DNA of 64,000 nucleotides from Micromonospora sp. KC606 (lineage in GTDB: Bacteria; Actinomycetota; Actinomycetes; Mycobacteriales; Micromonosporaceae), in contig NZ_SMKN01000001.1 in assembly GCF_004348675.1 (NCBI RefSeq), positions 123,976 through 187,975 of the forward strand, written 5' to 3'. This document shows, piece after piece, positions 33,790 through 42,966 of this stretch. The position numbers were made by a program, and so were the translations under genes. The stretch's first letter is position 1; the number at the start of each line of letters is the position of its first letter. The notes under the pieces are model-generated. The model was not told where the DNA came from. It made no database searches and was given only the letters and a program-made list of their open reading frames with translations.

Positions 33790-35193
33790 TCAACTAGGAA
33801 AGGCCGGGAGGGCGGGCTGGTCCAGCCAGGCGGAGAAGAGCGCGTCGAGCGGCTGGCGGGCGTACCGCTGGGCGTGCGCGCGAAACGCCGCCGTCGTCAC
33901 GGTGGCGTGCCGGTGCCCGGCGACCCACCCACGCAGCATGGTGAAGAACTGTGTGTCACCGATCTCGCGCCGCAGCGCATGCAGGGTCAGCGCGCCACGT
34001 TTGTAGACCAGCGGGTCGAACATCCGGCCGATCCCGGGGTCCGCGACCCGCAGGTCCGCCGGGCGGGCTGCCATCTGGGCGTACCATTGCCGGGCGAGCG
34101 CCTCCGCCGACGACCCGCCGGAGAGTCCCGACCACAACCACTCCGCGTACGTGGCGAAGCCCTCGTTGAGCCAGATGTGCCGCCAGTCGGCGACCGTCAA
34201 GCTGTTGCCGAACCACTGGTGGGCCAACTCGTGCACGACCAGCCGCTCATGCGTACGCCTCCCGTCCACGTGGTTCGCGCCGAAGATCGACATGCCCTGG
34301 GCCTCGATTGGGTCCTCCAACTCGTCGTCCGTGACCACGACGGTGTACTCGCCGAACGGATACGGGCCGAAAAGGCGCTCGAACGCCGCCATCGCCTGAG
34401 CTTGGCGGGCGAAGTCGACCATGAACGGCGTACGCAGGCGGGCGGGGACGGCGGCGCGCTGCGGCACCGGCTGGGTGGCCAGTTCCAGCCGCTCGTACCG
34501 GCCGATCTGCACGCTCATCAGGTAGGCCGGAGTTGGCTCCGCACGTTCGTAGACCCAGGTGGTCCTGCTGGCGCCGGGCCGCTGGCCGACCAGGTCGCCG
34601 GTGACCAGCACGGTGTACGACGAAGCGCAGGTCACCGCGACGCGGTAGCTCGCTTTCTGTCCCGGCTGGTCGTCGCAGGGGAACCAGGACGGGGCGCCGT
34701 TCGGCTGGCTGGCCACGAGCACCCCGTCGGCGAGTTCGTCCCAGCCGATGTCTCCCCACCGCCCGCGAATGGGGGCGGGGTGGCCGACGTAGCGAACCTC
34801 GATCCGGAACTGCGCCCCCATCGGAATCGGGTGTGCCGGTTTGACCTGCAGTTTGTGCGGCCGGTGAGTGTACCTCGCGGAGCGGCCGTCAACCAGCACC
34901 TCCTGGACGCGGAACCGGCCGAGGTCGAGCGTGAAGCGGGACAACCCCTGGGTGGCGAGCGCGGTGAGGACAGCGCGGCCGACGAGCCGGTTCGACGCGA
35001 TCTTGTAGTCCAGTTCCAGGTCGTAGTGGCGGATCCGGTAGCCACCGTTGCCGTGCTCCGGCAGGTACGAGTCGCCCGAGCGCTCGGCACCCGGGCCGAA
35101 GGCGCCACGCTGGGTCGTACCAGCGCCGGCTCCTCCCCCGGCGCAGTCGCGATCACCAGGACCACCGGCGGCCCGACCGGCCCTGGGAGTCAT
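33790..35193 (-). CDS. M1-family zinc metallopeptidase (aminopeptidase)
   Basis: 467 aa; ATG 35193 overlaps the stop of the upstream NRPS gene (ATGA), so translation is coupled. Zinc site HELAHQWFG (residues 321-329) with third ligand Glu344 in WLNEGFATYAEW. The N-terminal beta domain (YRIRHYDLELDYKIASNRLV; SWFPCDDQPGQKASYRVAVT) is typical of M1. The exopeptidase GAMEN position reads EAQGMSIFG, a variant. About 150 residues shorter than full-size M1 enzymes, lacking the C-terminal helical domain. The first 40 residues are Gly/Ala-rich with no signal peptide in frame. Zinc aminopeptidases degrade epsilon-poly-lysine in producers, which fits the coupling to a poly-lysine-synthetase-like gene. 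Confidence 0.85.
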   Translation of the reverse strand: MTPRAGRAAGGPGDRDCAGGGAGAGTTQRGAFGPGAERSGDSYLPEHGNGGYRIRHYDLELDYKIASNRLVGRAVLTALATQGLSRFTLDLGRFRVQEVLVDGRSARYTHRPHKLQVKPAHPIPMGAQFRIEVRYVGHPAPIRGRWGDIGWDELADGVLVASQPNGAPSWFPCDDQPGQKASYRVAVTCASSYTVLVTGDLVGQRPGASRTTWVYERAEPTPAYLMSVQIGRYERLELATQPVPQRAAVPARLRTPFMVDFARQAQAMAAFERLFGPYPFGEYTVVVTDDELEDPIEAQGMSIFGANHVDGRRTHERLVVHELAHQWFGNSLTVADWRHIWLNEGFATYAEWLWSGLSGGSSAEALARQWYAQMAARPADLRVADPGIGRMFDPLVYKRGALTLHALRREIGDTQFFTMLRGWVAGHRHATVTTAAFRAHAQRYARQPLDALFSAWLDQPALPAFPS

Positions 35194-38100
35194 CCGTGGC
35201 GGGCGGCCGCGGCGGGCCAGGTGGCGATCGGGTTACCCTGCCAGCGGCTGTCCGGCGGTACGGCGTCGCCGCGGGTCACCAGCGACCCCGGCCCGACGGT
35301 GGTACGGGCACCGATCGCCGCTCCGGGCAGCACGATGCCGTGCGGGCCCAACGTCGCACCGGCCTCCAGTGCCACCTTGTCCATGCTCATGATTCGATCA
35401 TGGAAGAGGTGGGTCTGCACCACGCAGCCCCGGTTCACCGTGGCCCCGTCACCGAGCCGCACCAGGTCGTACTCTGGCAGCCAGTAAGTCTCCAACCACA
35501 CCCCGCTGCCGATCTTCGCACCCATGCTCCGCAGCCACACGGCGAGCAGCGGGGTGCCGGTGGCGAAGCGGGCCAGCCACGGCGCGGCGAGCACCTCGAC
35601 GAAGGTGTCGGCGAGTTCGTTGCGCCACACGAACGAAGTCCACAGTGGCCTTTCGGTGACGCGGATCCGCCCGACCAGCAACCACTTCGCCGCGGTGGTG
35701 ACGGCACCGGCCAGTACCCCGGCCGCGAACAGCACCGGCCCGGCGGCGAGCGCCGCGGGCAGGAGCCCGGCCGTCCGCTCGATGACGAGCAGCGCGGCGA
35801 CGACGGCGCCGGCGAGCGCCGCACCGAGCATCACCGGCACGATCCGGCCCAGTTCGACGGCGGCGCGGGCCAACTTCAACCGGCGCGGCGGGTCGAACGT
35901 ACGGCTGCTGTCCACCGCCTCCGCCGTGCGGCGCAGCGGCATAGGCGGCATGCCGAGCCAGGACGAGCCCTTCTTCGCCTTGCGCGGCGCCGACGACAGC
36001 ACCCCGACCAGGCCCCGCTTGGGCACCGACCGGCCGGGCGCGGCGATCCCGGAGTTACCGAGGAAGCCCTGCTTGCCGATGCGTACCGGGGCCACCCGCA
36101 GCCAACCGCCGCCCAGTTCGTACGTGGCGACCATGGTGTCGTCGGCGAGGAACGCGCCATCGGCGACCGTGGTCATGGCCGGCACCGCGAGCACCGTCGA
36201 CGCCTCCACCCCGTGCCCCACCCGGGCGCCGAGCAAGCGCAGCCAGACCGGGGTGAAAAGGCTGGCGTAGAGCGGAAAGAGCCCGACCCGGGCCAGCCCC
36301 ATCAGTCGCTCCGTCGCCCAGACCTGCCAGGCGATCCGGCCGTGCACCGGGTGGTGGCCGGCGCGTAACCCGATGCCGAGCCCGCGCACCGCGGCGAGCA
36401 CCAGGACCGCGTACGCCAGCAGGTACGTGGCGGTCGCGGCCGGGACGGCGAGCAGCGCGTGGCCGAACGCGGCACCAAGGGTGGCGGTGCCGGCCATCGC
36501 GCTGCCGAGCAGCGCCGCGGCGGGCAGCGCGGCGGTGGCCGGCAGCAGCCCAATCAGCAGGGAGGTCACCGTGTACGCGGCAGCCCAGCCCCGGGACCGG
36601 GGCGGCCGCTGAACCGGCCAGGCAACGGACTGCCCCCGCACCGGTGCCGCCGGCGATCCGGCCCAGTGCTGGTTGGCCGGCACCGCGCCGAGCACCGTGG
36701 ACCCGGCGCCGATCCAGGCACCCTTGCCGATCCGGGCACCGGGTGACAGGGTGGTGCGGGCGCCGACCCGCGCTTCCGCGCCGATACGGAGCTTGCCGAT
36801 GTGCACCAGGTCGCCGTCGACCCAGTAGCCGGACAGGTCCACCTCGGGCTCGACGGCCGCGCCTCGGCCGACCCTGAGCAGCCCGGTCACCGGGGGCGCG
36901 GAGTGCAGGTCGACATCCGGGGCGACCTCGGCGCCGAGCGCTTTCGCGTACCGGACCAGCCACGACGCCCCGGACACGCCGGTGACCCCGGTCAGCTCGG
37001 CGAGCCGCTCGGCGGCCCACAGCCGTACGTGGACAGTGCCGCCGCGTGGATAGCTGCCCGGCCGTACGCCGCGCAGCAGCACCCGTGCTCCTCCCGCCGA
37101 GATGACGATTCGGCCGGCCGGGGTGAACAGCAGCGCCCACCCGATGCCGATCCACCACCACGACACGGTGGATATCCAGGCCACGCCGGCGAGGCCGACG
37201 AGCAGGTTGCCGAACGCGGCGGCGACGACCGTGGCGCGCAGCCCGGGCAGCGCGAGCAGCGGCACCAGCAGCAGGGCCTGGAGGAATCCGGTTCGGCGCG
37301 GGGTCGGCGTCACCTCGCGCCGGGCCGCCGGGCCGGTCTGCGCGGCGCCGAGCCGCGCTGCCATCGCCGACAGCGTCGGATGCTCGTAGATGTCGGCGAC
37401 CGAGACGTGCGGGTAGCGGCGGCGGATCCACGCGACGAGCTGCGCGGCGGTGAGGCTGCTGCCGCCGTGACTGAAGAAGTCGGCGTCCGCGGCGGTCACC
37501 CGCAGGCCGAGCACCTCCTCCCAGCCGCCGGCGAGCCACGCCTCCGCCTCGGACAGCTCCGCACCGGCATCGGACGGCACGGCGGCCAGTGGCCACGGCA
37601 GCGCCGCGCGGTCCACCTTCCCCGAGGTGCGGGTCGGCAGCTCGCCCACCGCAGCGAGCAGTGGAACCAGCGCGGCCGGCAGATGCTCGCGCAGCCGCCG
37701 CGCTGCGGCGTCGACGTCGAACCGGCTGCCCTCGCGGGGCACTACGTAGCCCACAAGCATTTGAGTGCCGGCACCGGCGGTCCGCACTGCCGCCGCGGCG
37801 GCGGCGACCCCCGGCAGCGCCTGCAGCGCCGCGTCCACCTCGCCCAGCTCGATCCGGCGGCCGCCGAGCTTCACCTGCTCGTCCCCTCGCCCGAGGAAGA
37901 GCAACCCTTCCGGCTCGGCGCGAACGAGGTCACCGCTGCGATACGCCCGCCGCCAGTCAAGCGCGGGCAGCGGGGCAAACTTCTCCGCGTCCTTCGCGGT
38001 GTCGAGGTAGCGCGCAAGCCCCGCCCCCCCGATGACCAACTCCCCGGTCTGCCCCATCGCCACCGGCACGCCGGCCGAGTCGACCACGGCGAGCTGCCAA

Positions 38101-39158
38101 CCAGCGAGCGGGAGACCGATACGCACCGGGCCGTCACCGGTGAGCCGGGCCGCGCACGCGACGACGGTCGCCTCCGTCGGCCCGTACGTGTTCCAGACCT
38201 CGCGTCCCTCCACCGCCAGCCGCCCGGCGAGCTCAGGCGGGCACGCCTCGCCGCCGAAGATGAGCAGCCGGACGTCGTCCAGCGCCTCGACCGGCCACAG
38301 CGCGGCGAGGGTCGGCACCGTGGAGACCACGGTGATGCGCCGCGCCGCGAGCCAGTCGCCCAGGTCGACGCCGCTGCGCACCAGGGCACGGGCGGCCGGA
38401 ACCAGGCATGCGCCGTACCGCCAGGCCAGCCACATCTCCTCGCAGGAGGCATCGAAGGCGACCGACAGCCCGGCCAGCACCCGGTCCCGCGGACCGATCG
38501 GGTCGCTGCCGGCCTCGGCGAGGAACAGCATCGCCTCGGCGTCCACGAAGGCCGCCGCCGCGGCGTGGTGCACGGCGACGCCTTTGGGCGTGCCGGTTGA
38601 GCCCGAGGTGAAGATGATCCACGCGTCGTCGTCCAGCCCGGGGCGGCCAGGACGGCCGGTAGGGGTGGCGCACAACGACAGCTGACCACCGTCGCCACCG
38701 AGCACCGCGCACACGTCCGCCTCGGTGAAAACCAGTTCGGCACGCTCGTCCGGGTCCTCCGCGTCGACCGGCACGTACGCCGCGCCCACGGCGAGCACCG
38801 CCAGGACGGCGACGTAGAGCCCCGTCGTGCCGGAGGTGACCCGCACGCCGACCCGGTCGCCGACGCCGATCCCGTGGCCCGCGAGGATGGCGCGCAACGC
38901 GTCGACCTCCTCGGCCAGCCCACGGTAGGTCAGCACCGTCGCCCCGTCGTCGATCGCAGCCGCGTGCGGGTGGCTGGCCACCGTCGCTTCGAAGATGTCG
39001 AGCAGCGTGCGCCTCGCGCTCGCGCCGTCGGTGCGGAAGACCGCGGGCACCCGCGGCACGTCCGGTGTCCAGCGGGAGGAATCGGCGGCCAACAGATCCG
39101 TCACGGTCACCAGGTCAGCTCCGCCCCCACCATCCAGGTCAACGCCAGCCAGGCGCAT
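35190..39158 (-). CDS. Pls/PosA-type membrane non-ribosomal peptide synthetase (poly-basic-amino-acid synthetase-like)
   Basis: 1322 aa. Adenylation domain about 50-525: A3 IIFTSGSTGTPKG, A5 NTYGPTEATV, A7 YRSGDLVR, A8 GRGDEQVKLGGRRIELGEVD, A10 Lys514 in TSGKVDR. Carrier domain about 540-605 with phosphopantetheine Ser568 in HGGSSL. Then three pairs of membrane segments (about 625-685, 857-930, 1105-1155) alternate with three soluble domains carrying left-handed beta-helix-like hexapeptide repeats (LRIGAEARVGARTTLSPGAR; VRIGKQGFLGNSGIAAPG; LPGAAIGARTTVGPGSLV). This A-T-TM-C1-TM-C2-TM-C3 layout and size match epsilon-poly-L-lysine synthetase, which polymerises one amino acid without condensation domains. 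Pocket residues read by eye give DAESIGTVVK, lysine-like. Product not proven. Confidence 0.88.
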   Translation of the reverse strand: MRLAGVDLDGGGGADLVTVTDLLAADSSRWTPDVPRVPAVFRTDGASARRTLLDIFEATVASHPHAAAIDDGATVLTYRGLAEEVDALRAILAGHGIGVGDRVGVRVTSGTTGLYVAVLAVLAVGAAYVPVDAEDPDERAELVFTEADVCAVLGGDGGQLSLCATPTGRPGRPGLDDDAWIIFTSGSTGTPKGVAVHHAAAAAFVDAEAMLFLAEAGSDPIGPRDRVLAGLSVAFDASCEEMWLAWRYGACLVPAARALVRSGVDLGDWLAARRITVVSTVPTLAALWPVEALDDVRLLIFGGEACPPELAGRLAVEGREVWNTYGPTEATVVACAARLTGDGPVRIGLPLAGWQLAVVDSAGVPVAMGQTGELVIGGAGLARYLDTAKDAEKFAPLPALDWRRAYRSGDLVRAEPEGLLFLGRGDEQVKLGGRRIELGEVDAALQALPGVAAAAAAVRTAGAGTQMLVGYVVPREGSRFDVDAAARRLREHLPAALVPLLAAVGELPTRTSGKVDRAALPWPLAAVPSDAGAELSEAEAWLAGGWEEVLGLRVTAADADFFSHGGSSLTAAQLVAWIRRRYPHVSVADIYEHPTLSAMAARLGAAQTGPAARREVTPTPRRTGFLQALLLVPLLALPGLRATVVAAAFGNLLVGLAGVAWISTVSWWWIGIGWALLFTPAGRIVISAGGARVLLRGVRPGSYPRGGTVHVRLWAAERLAELTGVTGVSGASWLVRYAKALGAEVAPDVDLHSAPPVTGLLRVGRGAAVEPEVDLSGYWVDGDLVHIGKLRIGAEARVGARTTLSPGARIGKGAWIGAGSTVLGAVPANQHWAGSPAAPVRGQSVAWPVQRPPRSRGWAAAYTVTSLLIGLLPATAALPAAALLGSAMAGTATLGAAFGHALLAVPAATATYLLAYAVLVLAAVRGLGIGLRAGHHPVHGRIAWQVWATERLMGLARVGLFPLYASLFTPVWLRLLGARVGHGVEASTVLAVPAMTTVADGAFLADDTMVATYELGGGWLRVAPVRIGKQGFLGNSGIAAPGRSVPKRGLVGVLSSAPRKAKKGSSWLGMPPMPLRRTAEAVDSSRTFDPPRRLKLARAAVELGRIVPVMLGAALAGAVVAALLVIERTAGLLPAALAAGPVLFAAGVLAGAVTTAAKWLLVGRIRVTERPLWTSFVWRNELADTFVEVLAAPWLARFATGTPLLAVWLRSMGAKIGSGVWLETYWLPEYDLVRLGDGATVNRGCVVQTHLFHDRIMSMDKVALEAGATLGPHGIVLPGAAIGARTTVGPGSLVTRGDAVPPDSRWQGNPIATWPAAAARHG

Positions 39159-39292
39159 GGTGGTGAGGAAATCGCCCGGGCTAGCCGTTCTACGTTACGG
39201 GCACATGACGGCCAGCCGAGCCCGGCGGGTCGTGTTCGTGTCCGCGATCACCAGACGAACGGTGCGTCAGCCTCAAGTGACCGCCGTCCCCG

Positions 39293-39633
39293 TCAATGAG
39301 CGGACACCGACACGCAGACCACTGTGGTGTCCTCGAGGGCCTCGACGACCCCGGGGGCCTGCTCCGGAACGTGTACGAAGTCGCCTGCACCCACCGTTAC
39401 GGCGTCGCTCCCGGCGCCCACTCGTAGCGCTCCGCTGAGCACCACCCAGACCTCCCCGTAGGAGGCCGGCAGGTCGGCCCGCGCCCCGTGTAGAGGAACG
39501 ACGTGTAGGCGCTCATCCGCCTGCTTGCCTGTTTGCCGAAGGCGGGCGCGATGAGGATCCCGTCGCCGAAGCGGATGGCGTCGTCGCCGATCGCCGAGCT
39601 GAACCTGCGGACCCGCGGGGACGTGACATCCAT
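39293..39633 (-). pseudogene. Cupin-domain protein, frameshifted
   Basis: From ATG 39633 the frame reads MDVTSPRVRRFSSAIGDDAI, RFGDGILIAPAFGKQ. Near 39520 it shifts by one base. The cupin core continues in another frame as ADERLHVVPLHGARADLPAS, YGEVWVVLSGALRVGAGSDA, VTVGAGDFVHVPEQAPGVVE, ending at TGA 39293-39295. The cupin G(X)5H-type strands are recognisable (VWVVLSGALRVG, GDFVHVP). Without the shift it would be a 113-aa single-cupin protein. Lies upstream of the NRPS in the same direction, but there is no sign of a link. Confidence 0.6.
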
Positions 39634-39660
39634 GCCGAGATCTCTCTCCCCGAGTAGTGG

Positions 39661-40624
39661 TCAGGCGTCGAGCTCGGTCGCGGCGACGGCGTGCACGGGC
39701 GGCGCCTGGACCCCGAGCTCCCGTGCGATGGCCGGGATCTCAGGGTCCGCGAGGTACTTGTCGTAGTCCTTCGCGTCCCAGTAGAATCTCGACCCTGGTT
39801 TCAGACTGAGCCGTTGCCTTCCGCAGTTCGGTCAGCCACTCGATGCCGAGCCGGTGGCCGTCGGGGAACTGATCGTCGCGATCCCAGCGCCACGCGGTGA
39901 TCATCGCCAACACGAGGGTCCGGCAATCTCGGAGCAGCTGGTGATCGACGCTCGGGTAGTGGTCTCCGACCTCCTCGGGCGCGTGGGCCAGGTCGAACTC
40001 GATCGGCCCCCGGCAGCACGTCTCGAAGTCGATGAAAAGCGGACCGGTCTGGGTCAAGAGCAGGTTGCCCGGATGGGGTTCGCCATGCAGGAGTTGCTCG
40101 GGCCGGCCGCTCTCGCTGACCGCTCGTCGCATACGGTCCAACGTGCTGGCGAGGAACACCCGGTCCGGGTCAGCCAGTTCCGGTGTTCGGGCCTGGTCGG
40201 CCACGAGCGTCTGGGCCTCAGAAACTCGGTCCGTGAAATGCGGGGTCCGCAGGTCGACCCTGCGCATTCCGGCGTGCAGACGTTCGAGCGCGCCAACGTA
40301 TTCCGCCTTTGGAATCGCTTGGGTAGTCACCGGTTCGTAGTAGGCCCACAGGGTGACCACGTAGTCGTCCCGAACAAAGACCTCGGGCGATTCCAGCGCG
40401 GCCACCGGGCTCCCGACCTCGGCCAACCGCTGGGCGACATCCACTTCGAGCTGGGCGCACTGGTGCGCCGCCGACGCCACCCGGGCCAGCACGTCGCAGG
40501 GCTGCAGACGCAGGGTGAGCTTGTTCGAGTTGTGCAGGACGGCGGCGTCGTGGGCGGTTAGGCCAAGCGATGAGGCGCTCGATATGGCTGCCTGTGTTGC
40601 CCGCTGAGTCTCATACGCCTGCAT
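39661..40624 (-). pseudogene. Aminoglycoside/choline-kinase-type phosphotransferase, frameshifted at the C-terminus
   Basis: Starts at ATG 40624 (MQAYETQRATQAAISSASSL). APH-fold motifs are intact: catalytic loop HGEPHPGNLLL and metal site PLFIDFETCCRGPIEFDLAH. Near 39805 one extra base shifts the frame. The uncorrected protein ends at 39740, while the natural-looking ending LKPGSRFYWDAKDYDKYLAD, PEIPAIARELGVQAPPV runs to TGA 39661. Catalytic residues precede the shift, so activity may survive. Substrate unknown; such proteins phosphorylate aminoglycosides, macrolides or small alcohols. The frame open beyond 40624 is antisense to an IS3 fragment. Confidence 0.6.
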
Positions 40625-40654
40625 CGGAGCACCGTAGCTCAGCGTCCCGCCGCC

Positions 40655-40786
40655 CGCACGGCGATCTTCGACGGGATCGAGGGCTGGTACAACACCCGCC
40701 GCAGGCATTCCACCCTCGGTTACCTCAGCCCCGCCGAGTACGAGGAGACCGCCTTTTCCCGCAGGCCAACCAGCACCGTAGCGTGA
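40655..40786 (+). pseudogene. IS3-family transposase OrfB C-terminal fragment
   Basis: AIFDGIEGWYNTRRRHSTLG and YLSPAEYEE are the well-known end of IS3 integrase-type transposases. Stop at 40784-40786. The sequence after it (CTGTCCGTCAAACCGGGTCA, about 40802-40821) resembles an IS3-type terminal repeat region. Nothing else of the element remains. Confidence 0.75.
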
Positions 40787-40960
40787 GAGCAACTTATCGA
40801 CCCTGTCCGTCAAACCGGGTCAACCCCAGACGGTCAGTCTCTCGTTTCTGCGTACTACCAAGAAGCCGTTGCCTGCAGGCCTTGTAGCCGCGCTCAGGTC
40901 GCCGCGTGGCTGGCCGAGCGCAGCGCCGCCACCAGCGATGCACGTGAGACCCCGCGATAG

Positions 40961-41003
40961 CGCCCCTCCGCGACCCGTCGGCAGGACGGATCGCGGAGGG
41001 GCG
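40961..41003. terminator. Extended hairpin after the GH27 gene
   Basis: CGCCCCTCCGCGA (40961-40973) pairs with TCGCGGAGGGGCG (40991-41003). Inside, CCGTC and GACGG pair again around GGCAG. It lies 11 bp past the stop of the minus-strand alpha-galactosidase gene. Strong terminator. Confidence 0.7.
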
Positions 41004-41014
41004 TAGTCAGGATG

Positions 41015-42838
41015 TCAGACCTGCTGGCGGCGCCACTGCTGGCTGGTGCTCGTGCCGCAGGTGTTCTGGATGGCTTGGGCGCCGTCGGTAGTGGCGGCGC
41101 CTTGGATGTCGAGGCACTTGTTACTGTGCCGGGCGATCAGCTGGAGGTACCCGTTGCCGAGGTCCAGGACCCGCCACTGCTGATTGGTGCCGCTATGACA
41201 GGTCCACTGGACGACCCGCACGCCGTCGCCGGTGGCGCTGGTGCCGCCGTGGACGTCGAGGCACTTGCCGCTGTTGACGCTGACCACGTTGTAGAAGCCG
41301 TTGCCGAGGTCCAGGAACTGCCACTTCTGGTTGGCCTGCCCGTTCGCGGCCCACTGCACGACGTTCCCGCCGTCGGCGGTGGAGCGGTCGTACACGTCGA
41401 GCAGCTTGCCGCTGTGCCGCGCGGTGAGGGTGTACGTGACCGGGGGCGGAACGGTGGTCTGCGGCACGAGCCGGTACAGCCCGGCCCCGTGCGCGGGCAG
41501 GGACCGGGTGAACGTCCCGCTGACCGTGCCGAGGTTGGCTCCGGACCACAGGTCCGTCACCGTCGCCGAGCCGATCCCGAGGGTGGCCAGGTTGAGCGAG
41601 ACATTGCCCGCGACGCCGTCGCGGTTGAACATGGCAACGTACTTGTGGCTGCTGCCCGGGATGTCGGCCGCCCATACCTGGCGGGTACCGCCGACGAGCT
41701 GGCGGTTGTTGGTGCTGTTCTGCAGGATCGCCATAACGGCGGCGTTATTCATCAGCGCGAGCTCGGAGGCGCGGTTCTCGACCAGGTTGCCGCCCCACAT
41801 CATGGGTGACCGGTTGATCACCCACAAGCTCATCAGGGTGCGCTGCTCATCAGGCGTGAGCCTGCTGTACCGGGGCGAACCCACCGGCCCGTGCTTGGAG
41901 AGTCGCCCGATCGGGATCATGTCCGGGTCGGGCCAGGCGCCCGTCGTCCGGTACGGCGTCCAGTCGCGGAGCTTGTCGAAGAGCGGGTCCACGTGTCGCC
42001 ACTCGTCCCACAGGTCGTTGACGACCCGCCACATGTGGGCGTTCTGCTGCACGTGCGGACCGGCGGACAGCGGCGTCGGGCCGGGCGACAGGCTGAGCAC
42101 CATCGGACGCCCGCTGCTCTGGATGGCCGTCCGGTACCCCTCGACCTCGGCCTGCCGGTACGTGGGCGCGGCGATGTCGTCGACCTTGACATAGTCCACG
42201 CCCCAGCTCGCCAGTAACTGGAACACCGAGTCCAGGTACGCCTGGGCGCACGGGTTGGACATGTTCAGGCCCCACATGAGGTTCAGCCAGGCCGCCGTGG
42301 TGTTGTTGTTGATCTGGTTGGCCCGGCAGCTCGTGCCCAGGATAGGCACGTTGGCCGCGACCGCCTGGCGGGGAATGCCGCGCATCAGGTGCACGCCGAA
42401 CTTCAGGCCCTTGCTGTGCACATAGTCGGCGAGCGGCTTGAAGCCGTTGTTACCCGCCGCCGACGGGAAGCGCGTGGTGTCCGGCAGCAGCCGTCCGTTG
42501 GCGTCCATGCGGAGCCGGGGGTTGAGGTTGGAGTCCTGGTTCGGGCTGCCGGTGTGGTATCCCGGGTAGTACCACGCCCAGTCGATGACGATGTACTGCC
42601 AGCCGGCCTGCTTGAGGTTGGCTGCCATGTAGTCGGCGTTCGCCTTGACGTCGGACTCTTTGACGCTCCAGTTGAACGCGTCATAGCTGTTCCAACCCAT
42701 CGGCGGGGTGTCGGCGGTGCCGTTGTCCCACGCCTGCGCCGGCTGTGGGCTATTGATGGTGAGCCCAACGGTGGCGACCAAAGCCAGCGCGGCGAGTGCC
42801 GCGGTGGCCAACCGACGCCGGATTCGCATGAGTTTCAT
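41015..42838 (-). CDS. Secreted GH27 alpha-galactosidase with ricin-type (CBM13) domain
   Basis: 607 aa from ATG 42838, GGAGG four bases upstream. Signal peptide residues 1-36 (LATAALAALALVATVGLTIN, SPQPAQA). GH27 domain about 37-460: opening TPPMGWNSYDAFNWSVKESD, VIDWAWYYPGYH, nucleophile Asp220 in WGVDYVKVDD, and acid/base region WPDPDMIPIG. Antiparallel C-terminal beta domain to about 460. A Pro hinge leads to three beta-trefoil repeats, each with a QxW motif (NQKWQF, NQQWRV, SQQWRR) and paired cysteines. Releases galactose from galactomannan or other alpha-galactosides outside the cell. It would complement the mannan-directed enzymes of the 25-31 kb region. Confidence 0.93.
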   Translation of the reverse strand: MKLMRIRRRLATAALAALALVATVGLTINSPQPAQAWDNGTADTPPMGWNSYDAFNWSVKESDVKANADYMAANLKQAGWQYIVIDWAWYYPGYHTGSPNQDSNLNPRLRMDANGRLLPDTTRFPSAAGNNGFKPLADYVHSKGLKFGVHLMRGIPRQAVAANVPILGTSCRANQINNNTTAAWLNLMWGLNMSNPCAQAYLDSVFQLLASWGVDYVKVDDIAAPTYRQAEVEGYRTAIQSSGRPMVLSLSPGPTPLSAGPHVQQNAHMWRVVNDLWDEWRHVDPLFDKLRDWTPYRTTGAWPDPDMIPIGRLSKHGPVGSPRYSRLTPDEQRTLMSLWVINRSPMMWGGNLVENRASELALMNNAAVMAILQNSTNNRQLVGGTRQVWAADIPGSSHKYVAMFNRDGVAGNVSLNLATLGIGSATVTDLWSGANLGTVSGTFTRSLPAHGAGLYRLVPQTTVPPPVTYTLTARHSGKLLDVYDRSTADGGNVVQWAANGQANQKWQFLDLGNGFYNVVSVNSGKCLDVHGGTSATGDGVRVVQWTCHSGTNQQWRVLDLGNGYLQLIARHSNKCLDIQGAATTDGAQAIQNTCGTSTSQQWRRQQV

Positions 42839-42966
42839 CCAACCTCCAACTTCTCGGAACTAGGTGAGACCGGGCAATGGGCGTCGGCAGGGACACCTTG
42901 CTATGCGTTTTCCGATAGCGAGGCGCGCCCCGGGGTGCGCGCCGACGTGGAGTCCGTCTGGTCAGG

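Noticed and set aside
33736..39000. Long plus-strand frames opposite the M1 and NRPS genes
   Set aside because: Mirror frames of two large real genes; translations are Arg/Gly/Pro-rich without motifs.
40625..40813. N-terminal extension of the phosphotransferase
   Set aside because: This interval is antisense to an unmistakable IS3 transposase ending (WYNTRRRHSTLGYLSP).
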